10,163 bases of DNA from assembly GCA_047518005.1 (NCBI GenBank), contig JAKZRT010000151.1, forward strand, positions 1 to 10,163, written 5' to 3'. The position numbers were made by a program, and so were the translations under genes. Below the pieces are notes generated by a model, which saw nothing but the letters and a program-made list of their open reading frames with translations, was not told the origin of the DNA and searched no databases. Positions within the stretch are counted from its first letter, which is position 1. Each line of letters starts with the position of its first letter. Positions 1 to 5,668 of this stretch are shown here, in pieces. This DNA is from JAKZRT01 sp047518005 (GTDB taxonomy: Bacteria; Pseudomonadota; Alphaproteobacteria; Rhodobacterales; Rhodobacteraceae).

Positions 1-297
1 CAGACCGCGGCCCCTTGGGCGGCGTTCAAGAACGACCCGGCGCGGGCCGCGGCGATTGTGCGCTTTGCGCTGAACCTGATCCCGCTCTACGCCGCCCTGT
101 CGGCCCCGTTCATCCCGTTCACAGCCGCCAAGATGGCCGCCGCGATGAAAGTTGACTGCACATGGCCAAGCGATGTTGACGCGGCTTTGCGACGCTTGAC
201 GCCAGGCCATGCATTTGAGGTGCCCGAAAACCTATTTGCCAAAATCTCGGACGATGACCGCAATACCTGGCAGCAAAATTTCGCCGGGACCCGGTAG
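1..297 (+). CDS. metG: Methionine-tRNA ligase, C-terminal end (partial)
   Basis: The open frame runs in from the left edge and ends with TAG at 295-297, so only the last 98 residues are present. MetG charges tRNA-Met with methionine in the cytoplasm. The fragment matches the C-terminal anticodon-binding helical domain of bacterial MetRS: a segment reading APWAAFKNDPARAA, then a helix rich in Leu, Tyr and Ala (LIPLYAALSAPFIPF), a WPSDV stretch, and an ending of the type PENLFAKI...W...FAG. The catalytic HIGH and KMSKS motifs would lie outside the window. The protein stops soon after this domain, so it belongs to the form without a C-terminal Trbp111-like tRNA-binding extension. The call rests on recognition of this C-terminal pattern from memory and cannot be tested against the missing catalytic part. 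Confidence 0.85.
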   Translation, partial: QTAAPWAAFKNDPARAAAIVRFALNLIPLYAALSAPFIPFTAAKMAAAMKVDCTWPSDVDAALRRLTPGHAFEVPENLFAKISDDDRNTWQQNFAGTR

Positions 298-306
298 CTG
301 ACTTTT

Positions 307-327
307 CCGGTGCGATCATCGCTCCGG
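307..327. terminator. Possible metG 3' hairpin
   Basis: Nine bases after the metG stop lies a near-perfect palindrome: CCGG-T-GCG, loop ATCAT, CGC-T-CCGG. It has one T-T mismatch inside the stem. No T-run follows on either strand, so it is not a classical intrinsic terminator. It may mark the transcript 3' end or be incidental. The rest of 298-577 holds nothing else gene-like that I can support. Confidence 0.3.
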
Positions 328-557
328 CGGGCAGGTGCCGCGCGCCGGTTCACAGAACCCGCGATTGCACCGGTATTTGACGAACACATTGCCTGAGTTT
401 CGGCCCAATTCTGGCGCCGGCCGCCGGTTTCGGACCGCGCCGAAAACCGCGCGGCACCCTGTCAGGCCGCGGGTAATTCCGCTTCACTAAGTCTGGACAA
501 ATTCGCAAAATTCGGCACTTTGTCGGTATTCACTCTTGTCACCGGGTCCAAGCGACT

Positions 558-577
558 CACAGGGACACACAGGGACA
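558..577 (+). repeat. Perfect 10-bp tandem duplication before the regulator start
   Basis: CACAGGGACA occurs twice head to tail and ends exactly at the base before ATG 578. Each copy carries AGGGA, a Shine-Dalgarno-like sequence. One lies 2 nt and the other 12 nt from the start codon; neither is at the usual 5-9 nt spacing. The duplication is directly visible; any effect on translation is inference. Confidence 0.8.
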
Positions 578-895
578 ATGAATTTTAGCATTGAAGACGC
601 CGCTTCGGAACTGAGCCGAAATGCCCAAGACGCATCAAGTTACCTAAAAGCGCTCGGCAATGAAACGCGGCTGATGATATTGTGCCATCTGACGCCCGGT
701 GAACGGTCGGTGACCGAGCTCGAGCACCTTTTGAATACCAGGCAGGCCACGGTGTCGCAGCATCTGGCGCGCCTGAAACTCGACGGGCTGGTGCAAGTGC
801 GGCGTCAGGGCAAGGCCGCCTATTATTCAATTGCCGACCCGGATGCGCACGATCTTATGCGCGTGTTGTATCGAAAGTTCTGCGCGCCGGGTTAG
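578..895 (+). CDS. sqrR: ArsR-family regulator, SqrR/BigR-type persulfide sensor
   Basis: A 105-residue winged-helix repressor of the ArsR/SmtB family. After a short N-terminal helix come the family hallmark LKALGNETRLMILCHL (23-38), the recognition helix region TRQATVSQHLARLKLDGLV (54-72), and the beta-wing RRQGKAAYYSI (75-85). Cys36 sits in LMILCHL and Cys102 in the C-terminal KFC. They are 66 residues apart, the same spacing as Cys41 and Cys107 of Rhodobacter capsulatus SqrR, which form a tetrasulfide link with reactive sulfur and release DNA. The metal-binding ELCVCDL motif of arsenic and zinc ArsR proteins is absent. ATG 578 is preferred because it gives the family's usual length; an in-frame TTG at 536 would add 14 residues with no family resemblance. 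No sulfide-oxidation gene adjoins it, so its targets are probably elsewhere. The symbol follows family resemblance; orthology is not proven. Confidence 0.85.
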   Translation: MNFSIEDAASELSRNAQDASSYLKALGNETRLMILCHLTPGERSVTELEHLLNTRQATVSQHLARLKLDGLVQVRRQGKAAYYSIADPDAHDLMRVLYRKFCAPG

Positions 896-915
896 GGTCA
901 GGACCCGTGCGGCGC
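884..915. terminator. Hairpin between convergent sqrR and rfbB
   Basis: GCGCCG (884-889) pairs with CGGCGC (910-915). Inside this, GGGT (895-898) pairs with ACCC (903-906) around a CAGG loop, with a small internal loop between the two stems. It overlaps the sqrR stop codon and lies six bases from the rfbB stop, where a shared bidirectional terminator is expected. No T-run flanks it on either side. Confidence 0.4.
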
Positions 916-921
916 ACTGCT

Positions 922-1959
922 CTAACCGCGCCCCAGCCTTTCACCGACACCATCGCGATTCTGCAGCGCGCGCCACCATGGCTGGTTGGCAAGATACCAG
1001 TCGACCGTGCGCGCCAGCCCCTGGTCAAGGGTGACCGAGGGCCGCCAGCCGAGCTCGTCGCGGATCCGGCCCGCATCAATGGCATAGCGCAGGTCGTGGC
1101 CGGGGCGATCATCGACGAAGGTGATCAGCCGGTCATGCGGTGCGCCGTCAGGGCGACGGTCGTCGAGGATCGTGCATATCTTGGCCACGATGTCGATATT
1201 GCGCGCCTCGTTATTGCCGCCGATATTGTAAGACCGGCCCGGCCTGCCCTTCCGGCAGACCAACAACAGCGCCTCGGCGTGATCCTCGACGTAAAGCCAG
1301 TCGCGGATGTTTTCACCCGACCCGTAGACCGGGATCGGCTGACCCGCAAGCGCGTTCAGGATGACCACCGGGATCAGCTTTTCGGGAAAATGATAGGGCC
1401 CGTAGTTGTTCGAGCAATTCGACAGCACCACCGGCAGACCGTAGGTCCGCGACCAGGCGCGAACCAGATGATCTGACGCCGCCTTGGACGCCGAATACGG
1501 GCTGCGCGGGTCATAGGCGGTCACTTCCGAAAACTGACCCTCTGGGCCCAGCGACCCGAACACCTCGTCGGTAGAAATATGGTGGAAACGGAAATCTTCC
1601 GGGCGTCCCGATGCCGTCCAATAGGCGCGCGCCGCTTCCAGCAGCCTGTAGGTGCCGATGACATTGGTCTGCATGAAGGCACCGGGGGCGTCGATGGACC
1701 GGTCGACGTGGCTTTCAGCGGCCAGATGCATGATCGCATCGGGGCGGTGGCGGGCCAGAACCGCGTCGATCGCCGCACGGTCGCAGATGTCTGCCTTTTC
1801 AAAGCTGTAAAGGTTGCTCTGCGCGACTTCGGTCAGGTTATCCAGACATGCGGCATAGGTCAGCGCATCAACATTGACCACCGCGTGTCCGCGGGCCACG
1901 GCCAGCCGCACCACCGCCGATCCGATAAATCCGGCCCCACCCGTGACCAGCAGTTTCAT
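922..1959 (-). CDS. rfbB: dTDP-glucose 4,6-dehydratase
   Basis: A 345-residue extended short-chain dehydrogenase (RmlB/RfbB). It converts dTDP-D-glucose to dTDP-4-keto-6-deoxy-D-glucose with bound NAD, the second step of dTDP-L-rhamnose synthesis. Visible landmarks are the N-terminal Rossmann motif GGAGFIG (7-13), MHLAAESHVDRSI (77-89), the catalytic Thr-Asp-Glu in HISTDEVFGSLG (130-132), Tyr155-XXX-Lys159 in SPYSASKAASDH, and the sugar-nucleotide region NCSNNYGPYHFPEKLIP. Length and motif order are complete. ATG 1959 is chosen over the in-frame GTG at 1965: it starts the typical MKLLVTGG and has a GGGA eight bases upstream. The gene follows rfbC on the same strand after 51 bp and is probably cotranscribed with it. 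The 3' end converges on the ArsR regulator. Confidence 0.95.
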   Translation of the reverse strand: MKLLVTGGAGFIGSAVVRLAVARGHAVVNVDALTYAACLDNLTEVAQSNLYSFEKADICDRAAIDAVLARHRPDAIMHLAAESHVDRSIDAPGAFMQTNVIGTYRLLEAARAYWTASGRPEDFRFHHISTDEVFGSLGPEGQFSEVTAYDPRSPYSASKAASDHLVRAWSRTYGLPVVLSNCSNNYGPYHFPEKLIPVVILNALAGQPIPVYGSGENIRDWLYVEDHAEALLLVCRKGRPGRSYNIGGNNEARNIDIVAKICTILDDRRPDGAPHDRLITFVDDRPGHDLRYAIDAGRIRDELGWRPSVTLDQGLARTVDWYLANQPWWRALQNRDGVGERLGRG

Positions 1960-2010
1960 TGGCACAAATCCCGAACTTGCGGCATTGGTCCCGTTCCTAC
2001 GCGACCGGGC

Positions 2011-2571
2011 TCAGCCACGCCAGTCAAAGGGGCTGGCCCAATCATCGAAATCGGGTGCGCCGGCATCCTTGTCCGAAAGCTGCGGCGGCGCGCCCGGCGG
2101 CCAGTCGATGCCCAGAGTCGGGCTGTTCCAAAGCACCGACCCATCGGATGCGGGCGCGTAATAATCGGTGCATTTATACAAAAGCTCGGCGTTGTCGGTC
2201 AGGGTGGCAAACCCGTGCAAAAACCCTTGCGGAATAAAAAGCTGGCGACCGTTTTCCGCCGAAAGCTCGGCCCCGACCCACCGGCCAAACGTCGGGCTGC
2301 CGCGCCGCACGTCGACCGTGACATCCCAGACCGCCCCGGCCCCGCACCGTACCAGCTTGGCCTGAGCATCGGGCGGGGACTGATAATGCAGCCCGCGTAT
2401 CGTGCCGCGCGTGGCCGAAAGCGAATGGTTGTCCTGGACAAATTCGGCATTGATCCCTGCCTCGGCAAGGGATCGCGCATTCCAGACCTCGCTGAAATAT
2501 CCACGGGCGTCGGCATAACGCCGTGGCGTCAGGATCAAAACCCCCGAAAGCGCGGTCTTTTGAACATCCAA
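2011..2571 (-). CDS. rfbC: dTDP-4-dehydrorhamnose 3,5-epimerase
   Basis: A 186-residue cupin-fold RmlC/RfbC. It epimerises C3 and C5 of dTDP-4-keto-6-deoxyglucose to give dTDP-4-keto-L-rhamnose. The catalytic set is intact and in canonical numbering: His62 in RGLHYQ, Lys72, Tyr132 in LLYKCT, and Asp169 as the partner of His62. DARGYFSEVWN (21-31) and PQGFLHGF (114-121) are also typical. The start is TTG at 2571: it gives the normal N-terminus (MDVQKTALSGVLILTPRR), has AAAGGGA eight bases upstream, and no in-frame ATG fits. It is the first gene of a minus-strand rfbC-rfbB pair and is divergent from the dioxygenase gene. rfbA and rfbD, needed to complete dTDP-L-rhamnose, are not nearby. Confidence 0.95.
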   Translation of the reverse strand: MDVQKTALSGVLILTPRRYADARGYFSEVWNARSLAEAGINAEFVQDNHSLSATRGTIRGLHYQSPPDAQAKLVRCGAGAVWDVTVDVRRGSPTFGRWVGAELSAENGRQLFIPQGFLHGFATLTDNAELLYKCTDYYAPASDGSVLWNSPTLGIDWPPGAPPQLSDKDAGAPDFDDWASPFDWRG

Positions 2572-2621
2572 TGTCTCGATCCCTTTGGCACCAACAGGTA
2601 TCGGGTTAGCTGTGCCGACTT

Positions 2622-2652
2622 TCTATATCAATAATTCAAGCGAAATTCGCAA
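2622..2652 (-). promoter_or_regulatory. Candidate promoter for rfbC-rfbB
   Basis: On the minus strand, TTGCGA (2647-2652) could serve as a -35 element. It is followed by an AT-rich stretch ending in overlapping -10-like hexamers: GATATA (2624-2629, spacing 17) or TATAGA (2622-2627, spacing 19). This is the only clearly AT-rich segment in the 191-bp divergent gap and lies about 50 bp ahead of the rfbC start. Match quality is modest, and no promoter for the divergent plus-strand operon is evident. Confidence 0.4.
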
Positions 2653-2762
2653 CAGTCGCCGCGACCGGCGTGACCGAATTGGCTCAGGGTCCGGTCTGAC
2701 GATTTGACCCCGCGCCGTTTCGCGCCAAGACTGGGCGCAGGCAGACCGAAGGGAACGGATGA

Positions 2763-3740
2763 ATGGCAATCTGCGCGTTGGGCTATCTTGGCGTCCGCTC
2801 GGACCGGTTGGACGACTGGTCCGACTTTGCGGGCTCGCTTTTGGGGATGCAGCGGTTGGACCGCGGCGGTAAGGCGGTTGCGTTTCGCATGGATAATCAA
2901 GAACAGCGGCTGTTGGTCTCCGACGAACCGGGCGAAACCCTGGCCTTCATGGGCTGGGAAGTTGCGGCGCGCGACGACCTCGATCGCTATGGCGCGCGGC
3001 TGGAAGATGCCGGGGTGCAGGTGACGCCGGGCCAGGCGGCGCTGGCCGACCGGCGGTATGTGCGCGATCTGATCTGGTTCAATGACCCGGCAGGCAACCG
3101 GGTCGAGCTGTTCTGCGAGCCGATGACAACCGACGATCCGTTTCGCCCCGGGCGTCCGATCGACGGCTTTCTGACCGGCCCCTACGGCATGGGCCACGCC
3201 GTGCTGCATGTGGAAAATATCCAAGCTATGCTGCCGTTTTACCGCGACATCCTCGATTTTCGCGTCTCGGATTATGGCCTGACCCCTTACGGCCTCTACT
3301 TTTTCCACATCAACGGCCGCCACCACAGCTTTGCCATGGTGGGCTCGGGCCAGGCCGGGTTTCATCATTTCATGGTCGAGTTTCAGAACCTCGACGATGT
3401 AGGGCAAGGCTTTGATCTGGCGCAGGCCGACGCGGGGCGCGTGGCCTATACCCTGGGGCGCCACACCAATGATCACATGACTTCGTATTATGCCAATTCG
3501 CCGTCGGGCTTTTTTGTCGAAAGCGGCTGGGGGGGCGTGATCGACCCCGCGACCTGGGAACCGCACGAGACCACGGTCGGCCCCAGTTTCTGGGGGCACG
3601 AGCGGCTTTACCTGACCGAGGACGGCGGGCGCAAAGCGCTGCGCGACCTGCGCCTCAAGGCTGCCGCTGACGGGCACCGGGCACCGCCGGTGGCCGATTG
3701 CCCCTGGCTTTACGGCGAATTGGCGCGGGCGGCGCGCTGA
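2763..3740 (+). CDS. Type I extradiol (catechol-type) ring-cleavage dioxygenase
   Basis: A 325-residue two-domain vicinal-oxygen-chelate protein of the BphC/catechol 2,3-dioxygenase class. These enzymes use Fe(II) or Mn(II) to cleave catechols next to the two hydroxyls. The N-terminal domain (about 1-120) keeps the fold but not the metal site. The C-terminal domain has metal ligands His145 (GMGHAVLHV), His202 (HHFMVE) and Glu253 (GFFVESG). It also has the active-site residues His188, His234, Asn236, Asp237 and Tyr243, in GRHTNDHMTSYYANSPSG. All align with the BphC set, so it should be active. It is about 30 residues longer at the C-terminus than BphC. ATG 2763 has GGGA at 2751-2754, eight bases upstream. 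It is four bases ahead of an aromatic hydroxylase gene, which would make its catechol. The exact substrate cannot be read from sequence. Confidence 0.88.
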   Translation: MAICALGYLGVRSDRLDDWSDFAGSLLGMQRLDRGGKAVAFRMDNQEQRLLVSDEPGETLAFMGWEVAARDDLDRYGARLEDAGVQVTPGQAALADRRYVRDLIWFNDPAGNRVELFCEPMTTDDPFRPGRPIDGFLTGPYGMGHAVLHVENIQAMLPFYRDILDFRVSDYGLTPYGLYFFHINGRHHSFAMVGSGQAGFHHFMVEFQNLDDVGQGFDLAQADAGRVAYTLGRHTNDHMTSYYANSPSGFFVESGWGGVIDPATWEPHETTVGPSFWGHERLYLTEDGGRKALRDLRLKAAADGHRAPPVADCPWLYGELARAAR

Positions 3741-3744
3741 GCCC

Positions 3745-5244
3745 ATGGCAGGCGCGTCCAGGCCCGGGCTTTATGACGTGGCGATCGTGGGCTTGGGCCC
3801 TGTGGGGGCGACGCTGGCGCATTTGCTGGGCGTGAGTGGTGTCAAAACGCTGGTTCTCGAACGCCAGGCGGCGGCCTACCACCTGCCCCGCGCCGTACAT
3901 TTCGACGACGAAATTATGCGGGTTTTTCAATGGATTGGAATCACCGATGCGCTTTTACCCCTGGTTCGCATCAATCCGGGCATGCGCTTTGTCGACCGCG
4001 ATGGCGCGCTGCTTTTGGACTGGCCGCGGCCGCAGGTCGAAAGCGCGCACGCCTGGCACCCGAGCTGGCGTTTTCACCAGCCCGACCTCGAGCGGGTGCT
4101 GCGTGACGCAATGAGGGACCGCACCAACGTCACCCTGCGCACGCACTGCGAGGTGACCGGGGTCAGTGACGCAGGCGACCACGCGCTCCTGACCTTTGAA
4201 AACCGGCGTGCCGGTCAAACCCGCCAAGCACGCGCCCTTTACGTGGTCGGCTGCGACGGCGCGCGGTCGCTGGTGCGCCAAGCCATGGCTACCGGGATGC
4301 GCGACCTGGGCTTCCACGAACGCTGGCTGGTAGTCGATGTCCTGCTCAAACGCGACATGCCCGAGCTGGGCGACCACACGGTCCAGTATTGCAATCCGGC
4401 GCGCCCGGCCACTTATGTCCGCAGCCCCGGCCGTCGGCGGCGGTGGGAAATCGCCGTGCTCGCCGACGAGACAAGCGATGCAATTTCAGCCCAAGCGCGG
4501 GTCTGGGACCTTCTGTCACGGTGGCTGACGCCCCAGGACGCCGAGCTCGAGCGCGCCGCGGTCTATTCGTTCCATTCGCTGATTGCCCAAGACTGGCGGC
4601 GCGGCCGGCTGTTCATCGCCGGCGACGCCGCCCATCAAACCCCGCCCTTCATGGGCCAGGGCATGTGCGCGGGCATCCGCGACGCGGCGAACCTCGCCTG
4701 GAAGCTGGCAGCAGCGGTTCACCACGGGGCGGGTGACACCTTGCTTGACAGTTATGGTTCGGAACGGGCGCCGAACACGCAGGCGTTTATCGAAACGGCA
4801 ATCCGTCTGGGCCATCTGATCAACGCCGCCGAGCGCGAAAGCGCGCTGCGCGCCGCCGTGTCGGGTGTCGACGTGCCGCGTGCCGACGGGTCGGCGCAAA
4901 TGGCATCGATCTATCCGCCCCTGGGGCCCGGTATTGGACTGGGACCCGCTGCCGGTCGCCAGTTCGGCCAACCGCGCTTGGCCGACGGCACGCGGATGGA
5001 CGAACACTTTGCCTATCGACCGGTTGTGGTTTGCGATGAAGACCTGATCACCGGGTGCAGGCTGTCTGGCGGCATCGGGCGACTGTCCACCAAGCAAGCG
5101 CCGCTGGCCATTCGGCATTTGGAGGCGTTCAAGACCGGCGCGGTGCTGCTGCGCCCCGACCGCTATGTCTTTGGAACCGCAAATACCCCGGGCCAACTGG
5201 GCGAATTGATCAAGGCCTACGATGCAGTTGTCCGCGCGGGCTGA
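3745..5244 (+). CDS. FAD-dependent aromatic hydroxylase, MhpA-like
   Basis: A 499-residue class A flavoprotein monooxygenase. These enzymes use NAD(P)H and O2 to hydroxylate phenolic rings. Seen in order: the ADP-binding motif GLGPVG (16-21); PRAVHFDDEIMR, the N-terminal stretch typical of the MhpA group; the DG motif VVGCDGARS (Asp171-Gly172); the GD motif GDAAHQTPPFMGQGM beginning at Gly293, nearly diagnostic for 3-(3-hydroxyphenyl)propionate hydroxylase relatives; and a C-terminal thioredoxin-like tail ending near LLRPDRYVFG. It is about 55 residues shorter than E. coli MhpA. It starts four bases after the dioxygenase stop, so the two are surely cotranscribed and probably act in sequence: hydroxylation to a catechol, then ring opening. 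The substrate could be a phenylpropanoid, resorcinol-like or other phenol; MhpA itself is not claimed. Confidence 0.88.
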   Translation: MAGASRPGLYDVAIVGLGPVGATLAHLLGVSGVKTLVLERQAAAYHLPRAVHFDDEIMRVFQWIGITDALLPLVRINPGMRFVDRDGALLLDWPRPQVESAHAWHPSWRFHQPDLERVLRDAMRDRTNVTLRTHCEVTGVSDAGDHALLTFENRRAGQTRQARALYVVGCDGARSLVRQAMATGMRDLGFHERWLVVDVLLKRDMPELGDHTVQYCNPARPATYVRSPGRRRRWEIAVLADETSDAISAQARVWDLLSRWLTPQDAELERAAVYSFHSLIAQDWRRGRLFIAGDAAHQTPPFMGQGMCAGIRDAANLAWKLAAAVHHGAGDTLLDSYGSERAPNTQAFIETAIRLGHLINAAERESALRAAVSGVDVPRADGSAQMASIYPPLGPGIGLGPAAGRQFGQPRLADGTRMDEHFAYRPVVVCDEDLITGCRLSGGIGRLSTKQAPLAIRHLEAFKTGAVLLRPDRYVFGTANTPGQLGELIKAYDAVVRAG

Positions 5245-5245
5245 C

Positions 5246-5303
5246 CCAGGCGTTCAACCCTGGCCATCGATACGCACGGCGGCCAGCGCCTGGACCGATT
5301 TTA
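5246..5303 (+). terminator. Terminator-like inverted repeat after the hydroxylase operon
   Basis: Two bases after the stop codon, CCAGGCG (5246-5252) pairs with CGCCTGG (5287-5293), and CTGGCC (5260-5265) pairs with GGCCAG (5281-5286). The right arm is one continuous 13-nt block; the left arm has a 7-nt bulge; the loop is 15 nt. ACCGATTTTA follows, a short T-run. It sits where the operon must stop before running into the opposing tRNA gene. Confidence 0.55.
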
Positions 5304-5344
5304 CCCGGCCAACCCATTGGAAACACGGAAAATACCCAAAAATC

Positions 5345-5419
5345 TGGTGCCGCAGGGGAGGATTGAACTCCCGACCTCACCCTTACCAAGGGTGCGCTCT
5401 ACCACTGAGCTACTGCGGC
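5345..5419 (-). tRNA. tRNA-Thr (anticodon GGT)
   Basis: A complete 75-nt cloverleaf can be folded by hand, 5' end at 5419. It has a 7-bp acceptor GCCGCAG/CTGCGGC, D-stem GCTC/GAGC, anticodon stem CACCC/GGGTG with loop TTGGTAA, a 5-nt variable region, and T-arm GGGAG-TTCAATC-CTCCC. The anticodon GGT is at 5385-5387. The discriminator base is A and CCA is encoded in the DNA (5345-5347). It reads ACC and ACU codons. A T-rich run follows its 3' end on the minus strand (complement of AAAAA at 5338-5342). It converges with the hydroxylase operon and diverges from the murA cluster. Confidence 0.97.
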
Positions 5420-5437
5420 TTGGGGCGGGTCTGGCGG

Positions 5438-5466
5438 CATTTAGCTGCAATCGCCCTTTCGCGCAA
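5438..5466 (-). promoter_or_regulatory. Candidate promoter of tRNA-Thr
   Basis: On the minus strand TTGCGC (5461-5466) is separated by exactly 17 bp from TAAATG (5438-5443), which lies about 18 bp before the mature tRNA 5' end. TTGCGC occurs twice in tandem. Spacing and position are right for a stable-RNA promoter although both hexamers are imperfect. Confidence 0.45.
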
Positions 5467-5510
5467 GCGCAATCTGGACCCCGGTCGGGGGCTGGGATAG
5501 AGAGTGTCAG

Positions 5511-5654
5511 ATGACGTCACCGCAGCAAAAAAACCCGAAAAAATCGGCCAAACCGGACCGCGAAGCGCGGCTGAAGGCGGCGTTGAAGGCCAACCTCGGG
5601 CGGCGCAAGGCCCAGGCCCGGGCACGGGCCGACAAGAAAACAAAAAAACCATAA
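5511..5654 (+). CDS. Small highly basic protein upstream of murA
   Basis: A 47-codon reading frame starts at ATG 5511, preceded by AGAGAG, and ends with TAA at 5652-5654, 14 nt before murA. The product has 11 Lys and 6 Arg against 3 acidic residues, no Cys, and no membrane segment. A Lys/Pro/Gln-rich start leads into a likely helix, DREARLKAALKANLGRRKAQ (16-35), then alternating Ala-Arg and a Lys-rich tail. I recall similar short basic proteins (DREARLKAALKANL...RRKAQARAR) annotated as hypothetical in Rhodobacterales, which favours a real gene, but I cannot confirm this here. Nucleic-acid or ribosome binding would suit the charge but is only a guess. A longer frame from GTG 5504 runs through the same bases in the murA frame and has no family resemblance before murA. 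Confidence 0.7.
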   Translation: MTSPQQKNPKKSAKPDREARLKAALKANLGRRKAQARARADKKTKKP

Positions 5655-5668
5655 GGCAACAGCAGGTT

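Noticed and set aside
536..577. Upstream TTG start at 536 for the ArsR regulator
   Set aside because: It would add 14 residues with no family match and has no Shine-Dalgarno sequence. ATG 578 gives the expected length and N-terminus.
1579..2634. 351-residue plus-strand frame across rfbB and rfbC
   Set aside because: It runs antisense to two well-identified genes and resembles no protein family I know.
2722..2738. Small hairpin GCGCC/GGCGC in the leader of the dioxygenase operon
   Set aside because: A five-base GC stem is expected by chance in DNA this GC-rich, and it does not resemble a known riboswitch or attenuator.
2628..3746. Long 372-residue minus-strand frame opposite the dioxygenase
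   Set aside because: It is the high-GC shadow of the plus-strand gene, whose metal ligands and motifs are complete. The shadow has no recognisable domain and a Gln/His/Arg-rich composition typical of antisense frames.
5245..5420. tRNA-Thr 3' end as an integration site for an island carrying the hydroxylase operon
   Set aside because: The operon lies on the correct side of the tRNA 3' end. However, I find no second copy of the tRNA 3' sequence to the left, no integrase, and the codon bias of the operon matches its neighbours.
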